Source of the DNA: Cladochytrium replicatum
Lineage: Eukaryota; Chytridiomycota; Chytridiomycetes; Cladochytriales; Cladochytriaceae
Direction of reading: 5' to 3'
Assembly: GCA_025526935.1 (NCBI GenBank)
Contig: JAHLKD010000031.1
Location: 248,001-312,000 of the forward strand
Length of the DNA stretch: 64,000 bases
Shown: piece after piece, positions 46,921-57,385 of the stretch
Layout: every line of letters starts with the position of its first letter
Position numbering within the stretch: the stretch's first letter is position 1
Program-made: the position numbers and the translations under genes
The notes under the pieces: generated by a model
Told to the model about the DNA's origin: nothing
Databases searched by the model: none
The model's input: the letters and a program-made list of their open reading frames with translations, nothing else

Positions 46921-47956
46921 TCATACGACAAACCAGCGAGTGTTCTTCTTTGCCTGCTTCCGTCCCGCACGTCTCCTCCCACGAGCCTCAAGGGTTGACG
47001 CGAACTTCGACGGAGTCTTCCATCCTTTCATTTCCCGACGCAGATCCTGCTTCTGCTTTGGAGTCAACAGAGTCGATGTCAGTGGAGGGAACTTCTCCAA
47101 CACCGTCGCATCGATCACAACCGGATCCTTAATCCCCTGTTCCCACAATTGTGTCCGCAGAACTTCCTTCTCGTAGATCTCCTTCGCCTGGAAGTAGGCA
47201 ATTTTACGCTCCCACACCACAAGTTTGATCCTTCTCATCGTCTTCCTGATCTGCAGGCAGAAACATTTACGTTCAGCTCAAAAATAATTCTATAGTTCGT
47301 ACCTCGTTCAGATGAGCTTTTTTTGGAAACATGAACTGGAAACGTTTTGCCTCGCCCTGTTGGCTGAACAAACGATTCCGCTCTTTCAGGCAAACCCACC
47401 ACAGCTTGTGCAGATCATCGAATGATTTCAACCGAAGTTCAGCACACTTCCATGCCCGACCTTTAAAAATCCCGTGTCCGCTACAAGATCAGCCATAATT
47501 CGGTCAGCCAGCGTTCATTTGCTCCTCACCAAATTGTGCCTTATCCCCGCCCCAATCCCATCCGTGATCATGATCAAAAAACTCTGCTAGTCCAGTCTTA
47601 TTCCTCCAGCTAATTGGAGCAGCACGAACAGCTGTACCGGTCGGGATTACAGTCGGCCCGCCGGTTTCCTTCGGGTTCTCTGGCGGGGCTTCTGTCGCTT
47701 CGTCACTCTTGTACACATTGAATAGCCCCTGAGTCGAAATGCGCTCCTCGATCGATTTTGACCTCCCAAATAGTCCACTGAAGAACGATTGTCTGGCATA
47801 CGATCTTTGCTGCTGGGATGTTGTGAGTAGTGAGGGAGCGACACGCTGTAGATGCAGGGTAGTTCCGAATGCTACTGGTGTGAGTTTCGACGAGAGGGCC
47901 CGTGTATTTGCCGCCAGCATCGGCCGTAGCCCGCACACGAAAGTGTGTGAGAGCAT
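46921..47956 (-). CDS. Mitochondrial ribosomal protein uL29m (MRPL4/MRPL47)
   Basis: Three exons (47956-47530, 47460-47303, 47250-46921) encode 304 residues. Residues 1-50 are an Arg/Ser/Thr/Leu-rich presequence with no acids. The core [20 protein letters not shown] then [20 protein letters not shown] is the uL29m signature. The exon 2 acceptor TTTAAAG at 47461 was preferred over an earlier TAG because only it keeps phase into GRAWK. It is convergent with TSR2 and head-to-head with the NIPA gene, with 36 bases between starts. Confidence 0.9.
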
Positions 47957-47992
47957 TTTCTGTATAGCTGTGGCTTAAACACCTCGTTCAGA
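47957..47992. promoter_or_regulatory. 36-base divergent start-to-start spacer
   Basis: The ATG codons of uL29m (minus) and the NIPA transporter (plus) are separated by only 36 bases. Transcription of at least one gene must start inside the other's transcript or coding region, or both leaders are extremely short. Confidence 0.5.
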
Positions 47993-49279
47993 ATGGCATT
48001 TCTGGTGGGACTGACGGCTGCCCTGCTGGGAAACATTGCTATCGGGGCCGGTGGGACGCTGCAGAAATATGCCCTCAACAGAATCGACTACCAAATCCCA
48101 CTCCCCGTGTCTGCGGATGGCCAAAGAAGGCGGAAACGGGTCGAGATGCACTCTCTGTCTACCTCCAAACTCGCACACTCCGATTCCTCGCTTGATTCGA
48201 GTTCAAAGACTGGATCACCGTTGACCTCTCCAATAATGCCAATCCATAAGCAGTCCTCGAGCTCCGCTGTGTTATCAGACCATCCACAACCACCACTTGC
48301 ACAGCGCTTCAAAGATCCCCTGTGGCTCCTTGGATTCTCTATGACGTACTGCGGAGAGGCGTTTGGGAACTGGGTTGCACTTTCGTACATATCAGCTGCG
48401 GTTGTGACTCCTCTGGGAATCGTCTCAGTGTTTGTCGGAGCGGTATTAGCAAATATATATCTGGGAGAAGAGATGACGAAAAGGCAGTGGAGGGGATACA
48501 TGTTTATATTCGCTGGCGTTCTTTTGATCCTTTTCGCTGCACCCAAGGGTCATGCGCAAACGTCAACAATTGAGGGATCACCCCCGGATGGCGTTCCACA
48601 AGTTTCTGCTTCGCCGGTGGAAGGGGAGCTGGCAGTTCAGCAACTACTTAATACCTTTACATCGAGCACCTCTATATCCGTTTTTGGATTTATCGCAGTT
48701 GCCCTCTCTGGGCTCATCTACCTTGTTGTGGTGCAAGGACGGCAGACACTTCCCTCCTACGTCTCCATCATTTCGTTACTCGGGTCTGTCACAGTTAACT
48801 TTGGAAAGATCTTGTCGACCGTGATCCGACTCACGGCCACTCATCATGCCAGACCGGAACCACGAATACCTGATGTGATCCCACCACCACCGTTACCAAT
48901 TCCGCTGTTCGACAATTCTTCGGGAAGTGCAGTAACCGGGCCATCTCCATCCGTGGTGGAGATTCCTGTTGAAGCCCCCAATCTGGCGTTTACGGTACCC
49001 CTGCTACTGGTCATCCTCGTCGGTGCAATCCTCGCGCAGGAGTTCTTCAAGCAGATGGCACTCGGCCGTTTCCGCATTTCCCAACTGATACCCCTTATAT
49101 ACGCTGGTTTCAACTGCACTGTCGTTGTCACCAGCATCGTTCTATTCGGCGAGCTCTCATCTGTGACGGACTTTATAGACTTTTTTTCGTTATTTGCCAT
49201 TGCAATGTCTGTTATTTTCCTGGGGGTCCAGATGGTTCATTCCGAGCCCGAACCCATCGCCCGAGAACGAGCAGATTAA
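47993..49279 (+). CDS. NIPA-family magnesium transporter
   Basis: A single exon of 428 residues. NIPA proteins carry Mg2+ across plasma, endosomal or vacuolar membranes and belong to the DMT superfamily. The start FLVGLTAALLGNIAIGAGGT then LQKYAL is the family's first helix; GNWVALSYISAAVVTPLGIV and SVFVGAVLANIYLGEEMTKR follow, then GYMFIFAGVLLILFAAP. Later helices (SVFGFIAVALSGLIYLVVVQ; LAFTVPLLLVILVGAILAQE; TVVVTSIVLFGELSSVTDF) make about eight or nine. A Ser-rich loop of about 60 residues after helix 1 and a Pro-rich loop before helix 6 are insertions compared with the usual 330 residues. Intron-free. Confidence 0.92.
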   Translation: MAFLVGLTAALLGNIAIGAGGTLQKYALNRIDYQIPLPVSADGQRRRKRVEMHSLSTSKLAHSDSSLDSSSKTGSPLTSPIMPIHKQSSSSAVLSDHPQPPLAQRFKDPLWLLGFSMTYCGEAFGNWVALSYISAAVVTPLGIVSVFVGAVLANIYLGEEMTKRQWRGYMFIFAGVLLILFAAPKGHAQTSTIEGSPPDGVPQVSASPVEGELAVQQLLNTFTSSTSISVFGFIAVALSGLIYLVVVQGRQTLPSYVSIISLLGSVTVNFGKILSTVIRLTATHHARPEPRIPDVIPPPPLPIPLFDNSSGSAVTGPSPSVVEIPVEAPNLAFTVPLLLVILVGAILAQEFFKQMALGRFRISQLIPLIYAGFNCTVVVTSIVLFGELSSVTDFIDFFSLFAIAMSVIFLGVQMVHSEPEPIARERAD

Positions 49280-49340
49280 AAACAATAATAGTGGACTTAG
49301 ACCAGTGGCATATTTGCTGAGTATCATCACGATCATAACA

Positions 49341-51661
49341 ATGGCTGACAGCGGATTCAAGCAAGACCCGCCGACCCTGAACAACCAATACTCGACAAAC
49401 CATGCCCTGCGATCGCTTCTGCGACGCATGCTACCCAAGCGTGTCATGGAAGATGTGGAGGGCGACCTGGTTCGGTTTGGTGGCCGTGTGATTGGCGGTA
49501 CCGTATGACGTCGATCGATTGGAATTGCGACAACTGACCGGCACACATGCAGATGTTCTCAATTGGGCGGACGACGTCGAGGAGAATCCTCCACGCTTGG
49601 TGCAATACGACGCATGGACTCGGCGTGTGGACGAACTGAAGTTATCAGAGTCATGGCGAAAGCTCCACCACGTTGCGGCGGAAGAGGGGTATGACAAGCT
49701 ATGCCTTACATTAGGGAGCCTATTTACACATTATTGAATCAGTCTGATTGCCATCGGATACGAGAGAAAGTTTGGAGAGGCAAGTCGAATCGTGCAATAC
49801 ACCAAACTGTTTCTTTTCTCTCCATCGAGCGGAATGGTCGGCTGTCCGCTGGCGATGACAGGTAACTTTCATCCGAGATCAGCATGGGAGCATACTCCAT
49901 TTACGCAATGGTATGAATTAGATGGAGCTGCTCGAGTCATCGAAGTGAACGGAACAAAGCAGATGAAGCAGGAATATTTACCGCACCTGACTTCGCGGGA
50001 TCCTAAATCGTTCTGGACGAGTGGACAGTGGATGACGGAGCGGTACTGAACATATGAGATTCGTTGCTCCGGTCCTGATGATTTCGAACTAAACAGCCCT
50101 GGTGGGAGTGACGTCAGTCAAACCGAAACAGTTGCTACCTCAATAGGCGGAAAAATCACAACAGACGGAGAGCAATGGTATGACATTTCGGGCTTCAAGT
50201 TCTTCTCATCCGCGACGGATTCGCAAATCGCACTGCTGCTCGCGCGCAATCGGGATCCAGTAACAGGTTCAGTTACTCCAGTATGTGTGAAATCATTTTT
50301 GGCTCCACATAGATTGACATGGTTTGGGCCAGGGCAGCAAGGGGTTGTCGCTGTACCTTGCACAGATGCGGAAGGAAGATGGCAGTTTGAATGGAATTCG
50401 GTACAGAACGCCTGCGAAAATTTCCTCCAAAACACTAACGACCCTGTGCATTCAGAATCCATCGACTCAAAAACAAGTTTGGCACCAAAGCACTTCCAAC
50501 CGCAGAGTTGGAACTGAGAGATATGAAGGCTGTTATGGTGAGCACATTCGGAAAACATCATGAATTCAATCGGAGATTTTATTATTTAGGTTGGGGCACC
50601 GGGCCGAGGTGTCAGCTCAATCACCCCAGTTCTGAACATAACCCGTACCCACGCAGGACTCACAGCCGTAGCGGGCCTCTGGCGCTCTATTTCTCTTGCA
50701 AAATCCTACGCTCTCAAGCGCAAGGTAATCTTCAACCTTCAACATGCTTCCCAAACGCACAGCTTACACTGCACAAGGCTGGCAGCGAACTCCTTTCCAA
50801 CCTCCCACTCCACGCCCGCACCCTCGCCGACTTGGAAGTCACCTACCGTGCATGCTTACATCTCATATTCTACGTCGTTGACCTAATCGGCAAGGACGAA
50901 GTCGGGAGCATGATAGGAGGCGATGAGGTGTGGATGCTCAGGCTCATGACTCCAGTCGCGAAAGGGTTCTGCGCAAAAGTGTGCACGGCTGCAATTACGG
51001 AAGCGATGGAGGCGCTGGGTGGACAGGGGTACATGGAGGAGATAGGAATTGGCAGGATATTACGCGACGTGCTCGTGAACATGGTAGGCCGGGATGAAGG
51101 TTACTGCTGAATTCTTATGGTTTCTCAGATTTGGGAGGGAACGACGAATGTTATGGCACTCGATGTGATGCGAGTTATCAACCATGAGTCGAAAGGGAAA
51201 GCACTTTCGTCACTCGACAAGGTACCATTTTTCCACACCTTTGTTTCAGTCTTTGACTTTTCTGTTCATAGGTGGTCGGATCAATGCTTCCTGAGCACGC
51301 ATCAACCCAGACAATTGCCCGAGCAAAGCAAAATGTTTTGAATTTGATTCCGAAAGTTCGCGCACGTTCTACGGACGCAAGAGGTGCACGACAGCTTCTG
51401 TTTGATCTGGCGCGAATCGTTTCCGCCGCACTCCTCGTCCGGCATGCGGTTTGGAGCGGAGATCCAGTTGACGGCGAGGTCGCTTTGCGGTGGTCCGTTC
51501 GTGACAATGACAATGAAAATGACTCGCACCTGGTTAATCAGGATCTAAAAATGGGTGAGTATAGTAAATCGCGTTGAAAAATCAAGCGGGACTCAAAACA
51601 AGTTCGAATAGATCAAGCCATTGTATTCAATATTCCACCACACGCTCAGAGCAAGCTGTAA
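49341..51661 (+). CDS. Acyl-CoA dehydrogenase (AidB/ACAD-like) with PTS1 tail
   Basis: Twelve exons (49341-49497, 49553-49688, 49743-49861, 49922-50042, 50097-50280, 50333-50400, 50456-50537, 50590-50724, 50778-51083, 51129-51221, 51272-51554, 51612-51661) encode 577 residues, phase kept throughout. Landmarks: NPPRLVQYDAWTRRVDEL near the start (AidB-like), SGMVGCPLAMTDGAAR, RPGGSDVSQTET, GFKFFSSATDS, FGTKALPTAELELR, the FAD-dependent core MEALGGQGYMEEIGIGRIL, and IWEGTTNVMALDV. The enzyme oxidises an acyl-CoA at C2-C3. The last exon ends SKL, a canonical peroxisomal signal; without splicing the gene would end 23 bases past the exon 11 donor. Peroxisomal location is therefore predicted. Exon 12 overlaps no other gene; the aminopeptidase ends 50 bases downstream on the other strand. 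Confidence 0.9.
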
Positions 51662-51711
51662 AACATATGATATTAACAATAAAAGGTGCGCGTATCAGAG
51701 GAAAAAACGAA

Positions 51712-54662
51712 TCACATATGTCCACGAATCCACCCTTCAACCACAGTCTTGTCCTTGTCGTACCACCCCGTGTTCGCCTGCATCCGCTCCAAAGCCGAGC
51801 TCCGCACCGACTTGACCACATCCAACTGCCTCCTCCCCTTCTCGTCTCTCCCCCACTCCTCCAACCACTCCTTAAACTCGTTTATGTACTTCTCCCCAAC
51901 GTTTCCTTGCACACACGACTCCAGCACAGCAGCCAGCACCGACCGCGCGCTAGAGTACCGGTCAAATAAGGCCTGGAAGTTCGCCGTGAACCAGTAGAAC
52001 AGCGTCTCACGGAATTCGGGGTGGTGCGCTGCGATCGCGCTCAGGAGGATCCCGCCGTCTTGGGAGCGGCAGTACTCTTCGCCAGTGTCCAGTCGTGCAC
52101 CGAGGGCCCAGGTCAGGAGATGGCGAAGGAGGGTTTCGTCGCGCGTGGCGGCCAGAGCGGTGAGGCATGACACGCGTACGCCGGCGACTGTGGACGGATT
52201 CAAGTAAAGTGCGAGAACGTTGTTGAACTCGTCGGCAGGTGGCATGCTGTATTCCACGGCGATGCTCAAAGCGATGCCGATAAGATTGGGGTTCAGAGCG
52301 GACTTTTTTCCAGATCGCCACTGGTTGTATCGAGCAAGTAGTTCCGCTACCACGCTTTTCACTAGAAGTGAGCACAGTGTTTGAGGAAAGCCAGTCTTTT
52401 GTGTACCTTTGATCACCGGCGGATGCCGCAGATTCGATGCATGTAGTTCTCTTGTACGCAGCAGACTCGTCTTCTCCCTCAGGATAATCGTAGCTGGTTA
52501 CCTTTGCAGAAAAGATCAACCGAACTAGTTTCTTGAGTCCATCCTGGACAACCCCGACCTCCTTGTAAAACACCGAACGGATCGAGCCCAAACACGTGTT
52601 GATGTAACTCAAGACCGCAAATGTAGAATCTTCTTTTAGCGCCAAGGCAAGGTCAAAGTAGTTCGACGTGCCCTCCAATCCCGATCGCGCAAGCACGAAC
52701 ACGTCCTGCAGCATTCCAATTCGATCTTCAACACAAAAGAACTCGGGATCGTTCTTCAGGATTGCAATGTATCGTGACAAAATCGCACGTGTGATCCGGA
52801 AGGTGTAGAACCCGGTTGTTTTATGATTGAGCTTATAGAAACGGTTCGGCGCGTTTGGATTGTACTTGAAAGTCACGGAGCCTTCGCGTGCGTGGAGGTA
52901 CGCATTGATTGGAGCGTCGGTAATGTCTGTGATGATCTCAAGGGGAATACTCCACATGGATGGGTCACGAGGGTCGGAACCTCCTAGTGAGAAGAATCGA
53001 TTTTGTCGAATGTTGAGTGTGAGTTCGCCACGGCTGCGGTTGAAGGACTCGGAAACGACTTCGACTAACGGGTAGCCCGATTGCTTCGTCCATGTGTCCA
53101 TGATACGCTTAACGTCGATCCCACTAGCTTCAGACAGTGCTATCCAGAGGTCTTCGGTGCTGGCGTTGCTGAAAGCGTGTCGTTTTAAATAGATTTGGAT
53201 ACCTGATGTCAAGGACATGAAAACCGAATCACGCAAAATAATTAAATCGGCACACCTTTGATAAAGGTACGAGGAGTGAGCATAGCTGCAATCTGGCGCA
53301 GGAGAGAGGCACCCTTCGAGTAGCTCAGAGAATCGAAGGCTTCCGCGATCTGTAGGCGTTCATTGTCAGCACTTTGGCAATTTTGTGGAGCGCTCCTTAT
53401 ACCTCGCTGGGCAGGTTAACCGGTACTTCAATTGGATGACTAGTGCGCATTGCATCAGCAGTCTTGCCAGACAAATAATCTCCCTGAATGAACGAAGTCC
53501 AGACATTTGCTCCGGGATAACTCTCGTCAACGGGCAACCACGAAAAATAAGTTGCAGCTCCCTCTTTCAACCAAACATCGGTCCACCACTTTAAACTGAC
53601 AATGTTGCCAAACCAAAAGTGCGATAGCTCGTGAGAAACAATCGAGGCGATGCGCTCCCTCGTCTTTGCACTGGACGACGCTGGATCAAACAGTATAGCG
53701 GATTCGCGGAAAGTAACCAATCCAAAGTTCTCCATCGCGCCAATCGGGAAAGACGGGATCGCAGCCAAGTCCACTTTGGGAAGCGGGCAGCGGATTTCAA
53801 AGTAGTTTTCATAGAAGGCAAGTGCCTTGATAGCCATCTCGAGTGCCAAGCCCAAGTAGTGCTGCTTTCCTCGAGTAGCGTAAACCCGAACAACGAGCTC
53901 AGATCCATCGTCTCTTCGCAAGATATCTTCTATGTACTCGAAATCTCCGAGTGCCCACGCAATGATGTAGGTGGATTGCAACACGGTCGTGCGAAAAACT
54001 ACGTCTTTGAAACCATCGTCGTGAACATCTTCACGAAGTACGTCCATATTGCTGATCGCGACGAGATCCTTGCGAACTCGCATGGAGATATCGAACTTTG
54101 CTTTGATAGCTGGTTCGTCAAAGCTAAAAAGGTGGGAATCAGATCATGAAAATTAGCAATTGGTTCAGTACTACCATGGGAAAGCACGTCTAGCAGCTGT
54201 GGGCTCAAAGTGGGTTGACGCCATTATGGCACTTTTCCCGTCCGGGTTGATGTACGACGAGGAATAAAATCCACGTAGGTCATTCGTGATCTTTCCGCTG
54301 AACTCGATGGAAAGCACAGCAGTCTCGCCAGCACGGAGAGCGGCAGGCCACTCCATGCGCAGTGTCTCTTTGATTTCATCGATGTCGTACTCTGTGGCGT
54401 GGAACGATGCCTCTGAACCATCTCTACGGCGAACAAGGATGGAAGGAGCGGCGAGAACATCGAGATCGAGGGCGTTCACGACGATCACGTCGGAGGTATC
54501 GACAATCTCGAGCTGTGCGGATGGTCAATGCGAAGAATTTTCGCGGATTTCATAAAAACATACCTCGATATCGACCGTCCCGATGAAGCGGAGCGACTCG
54601 AGGTCCGGAGCAATGCCAAGGGTGTACGACACCGGCTTTACGTTCTTGGGAAGGACGTTCAT
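51712..54662 (-). CDS. M1-family zinc aminopeptidase (Ape2/Aap1/PSA type)
   Basis: Six exons (54662-54564, 54512-54175, 54123-53403, 53349-53256, 53202-52407, 52354-51712) encode 896 residues, the family's normal size. It removes amino-terminal residues from peptides. The start MNVLPKNVKPVSYTL is typical. The exopeptidase motif GAMEN is followed by the zinc site HELSHFWFGN and, 19 residues on, WLKEGAATYF supplying the third zinc ligand Glu. The usual WLNEGFA has become WLKEGAA, a minor change. The ERAP1-like helical domain fills the carboxyl half. FPCFDEPA is created across the exon 2/3 junction. The exon 6 acceptor (GAAAAG at 52355) was chosen for phase. No signal peptide, so cytosolic. Confidence 0.93.
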
Positions 54663-55114
54663 GAAATTTGGAAAGTGATGGCTCTGATCACATGACATAC
54701 AAGCATCATAGTGAACAGTTCATTCAGGTCAGGCAATGAGTGAGTGATTCACCTGTGCGAAAGTGAACAGCTCACAAACCGACTGCGCTGCGAAACAAAC
54801 CACAACCCATGGTTCTTTCTGGAGAGGCCAGCATCGGATCGTGCGTTTCTAGAGTGAAGCCAAGGTTCAACGTACTAACCCACATGGAATGACATACAGC
54901 CAATCACACATGTTTTCGCTGCTCCCAGCAGATGACGCGATTTCTTTTATCTGCGGTTCCCCATTCCCCAAAATGTCGCCTACCTCATAATTTCCCTTTC
55001 TGGGCTTGATTAGCATCTAATTTGATCCCTCAACGCGACCGTGTCCGCCGCTAAAAGAAAAGAAAACCCAGCTCGCACCACCTAGCTCATCCCAGCTACA
55101 CACACACTGCCATC
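54663..55114. promoter_or_regulatory. Divergent intergenic region, aminopeptidase and SAM synthetase
   Basis: This 452-base spacer carries the promoters of both genes. The side next to SAM synthetase has CT-rich and ACACAC tracts just before the ATG, common in strongly expressed fungal genes. No TATA box is evident and no ORF looks real. Confidence 0.4.
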
Positions 55115-56676
55115 ATGATTGACGGAGAGGTCTTCCTGTTCACTTCGGAGTCTGTCGGAGAGGGTCACCCTGGTGCGTGAAATGCACTGTAGTCGTTCGT
55201 TGGTTCGGAGATGGCTCACAACCCTTTCTTTGCTTTATTTTGCCCTCAGACAAGATCTGCGACCAGGGTATGTGTCGGAATGGTCTCCTCTTCAAGTGGA
55301 GGGTGCTCTTCTGTTTTTAACTCGGAAGGCCCGTGTTTGCTGAGACAACTCGTCATGTAGTTTCGGACGCTATTCTCGATGCTTGCCTTGAGCAGGACAA
55401 ATTCTCTCGTGTTGCTTGCGAGACTGCCACCAAGACCGGTATGATCATGGTTCTTGGTGAGATCACCACCAAGGCCAACCTCGACTACCAGAAGGTCATT
55501 CGTGACACCATCAAGAAGATCGGTTACGACGACTCTTCCAAGGGTAAGGCTTGTTTTTGATGCCATTTGCATCAACTTTGCTAAGTATGCAATATTTTTT
55601 TAAGGTTTCGACTACAAGACCTGCAACGTGTTGGTCGCCATTGAGCAGCAGTCCCCTGAAATTTCTGCTGGTCTTGAGCAGAAGTCCAAGGCCATCGAGG
55701 ACATCGGTGCCGGTGACCAGGTGTGTTTGCCTCCTTTTTTATTTTCTCTATCGCTTGCTGATATGCATTCCAGGGTATCATGTTCGGATACGCTACCGAT
55801 GAGACCCCTGAGCTCATGCCCCTCACCCTCGTGCTTGCTCACAAACTCAACTTGAAGATGACGGAGTACCGCAACAACGGTGTCGCTTCCTGGCTCCGTG
55901 CCGACTCAAAGACCCAGGTCACCGTCGAGTACAAGGTCATTGACAAGGTCCCCGTCCCGCAGCGCGTCGATGCTATCGTCATCTCCACCCAACACTCCGC
56001 CGATGTCACCAACGACTTCATTAAGGCTTTCCTTACTGAGAGGATCATCAAGGTAGAAACTACGATGAAGTCTCTTTGCAGACATGAGCTAAAATATTTC
56101 TCACGATTTATAGGAAGTCGTCCCCGCCAAGTACCTCGACGAGAGGACCAAATACCACTTGCAACCCTCTGGTTCGTTCGTTATTGGTGGTCCCCAGGGT
56201 GACGCCGGTGTGACTGGTCGCAAGATCATTGTCGACACCTACGGTGGTTGGGGTGCCCACGGTGGTGGAGCTTTCTCAGGAAAGGACTTCTCCAAGGTCG
56301 ACCGTTCTGCTGCCTACGCCGCTCGCTGGGTCGCTGTACGTATTTTCTCACCATTCGTGCACGCATCCATTTCTCACATAATTATGAAAATTAGAAATCC
56401 CTCGTCGCTGCTAGCCTCGCTCGCCGTGTCTTGGTCCAGGTCTCCTACGCCATCGGTGTTGCCGAGCCCGTCTCTCTCTATATCGACACCTACGGTACCG
56501 GCAAGAAGACCAACGCCGAGCTCCTCGATATCGTGAAGAACAACTTCGACCTCCGCCCCGGTTTCATCGTCCGTGACCTCGACCTCACTAAGCCCATCTA
56601 CCGCAACACTGCCGCCTACGGCCACTTTGGTCGCAGCGAGTTCACCTGGGAGCAACCCAAGAAGCTTAAGCTATAA
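55115..56676 (+). CDS. S-adenosylmethionine synthetase
   Basis: Seven exons (55115-55172, 55250-55267, 55361-55543, 55605-55720, 55774-56052, 56114-56335, 56395-56676) give 385 residues, the usual length. It makes S-adenosylmethionine from methionine and ATP in the cytosol. [14 protein letters not shown] binds ATP and metal and is split over exons 1 and 2; exon 2 is only 18 bases. [16 protein letters not shown] and [19 protein letters not shown] are the two PROSITE-type signatures. C-ending codons dominate (GTC, ACC, AAG), unlike neighbours, which fits a highly expressed gene. Confidence 0.97.
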
Positions 56677-57385
56677 ATTTAGCAGCTTGCTCTAAAAGCA
56701 AAACAAGCCTATGGAAAGGCAAATCGTTTAGATTCGGGTTGTAACCCATTTTATGATATTTCTTTTTATACTGTCGCGAGTGCTTCTGGCTGAAAGTACA
56801 TGACACTGATCAAAAAAACCAAATATAATACAAAGCTGCCTGTCGAGATTAAAACATTGTTAAGGTAGACGTCCAATCATTGGAGTCGATCATTTTTTGA
56901 TTTGGGTGGATGATGGCAAAAAGGATCCCAATTTGTCTTCGGTATTTGGTGTTCGTTTCTCACCTTTGGATCAAGTAAGACCAACGGCAAACAGGAAACA
57001 ATAATACCATGAACACTTTCTCTCAAATTATTCAGGGCATCCGCCTGTTGCTGGAAATCCGAGATCGGCAATCCCAGTATTATTATCCGTGGGCAAAATG
57101 GATCACATATCTTTGTGAATAGTTTGAAATACAAATTTCACGAATTTTGAACATCAATAGCGTAAGGTTAAACAAGGTGGATGCTTTTTGCTTTTTTGTT
57201 GGGGTTTTAGATTGCACCATTTGAAAACTTGACACTTCTGCTTTCAAGAAACTTGCCGACAGAACGAGCCGCATACTCCAAAATAGAAATTAACCGAAGA
57301 TATTAAGGAAAGGAAAAGCGATGACAATGAGGAAATGAAAATGAGTGCTTTTGAATTGTGTTGGTGCACAGGTGATGAGCGTGAC
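56677..57385. other. Gene-free spacer
   Basis: Lies between SAM synthetase and the end of the PhoD-like gene. It is AT-rich. Short open frames lack protein-like composition. Confidence 0.5.
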
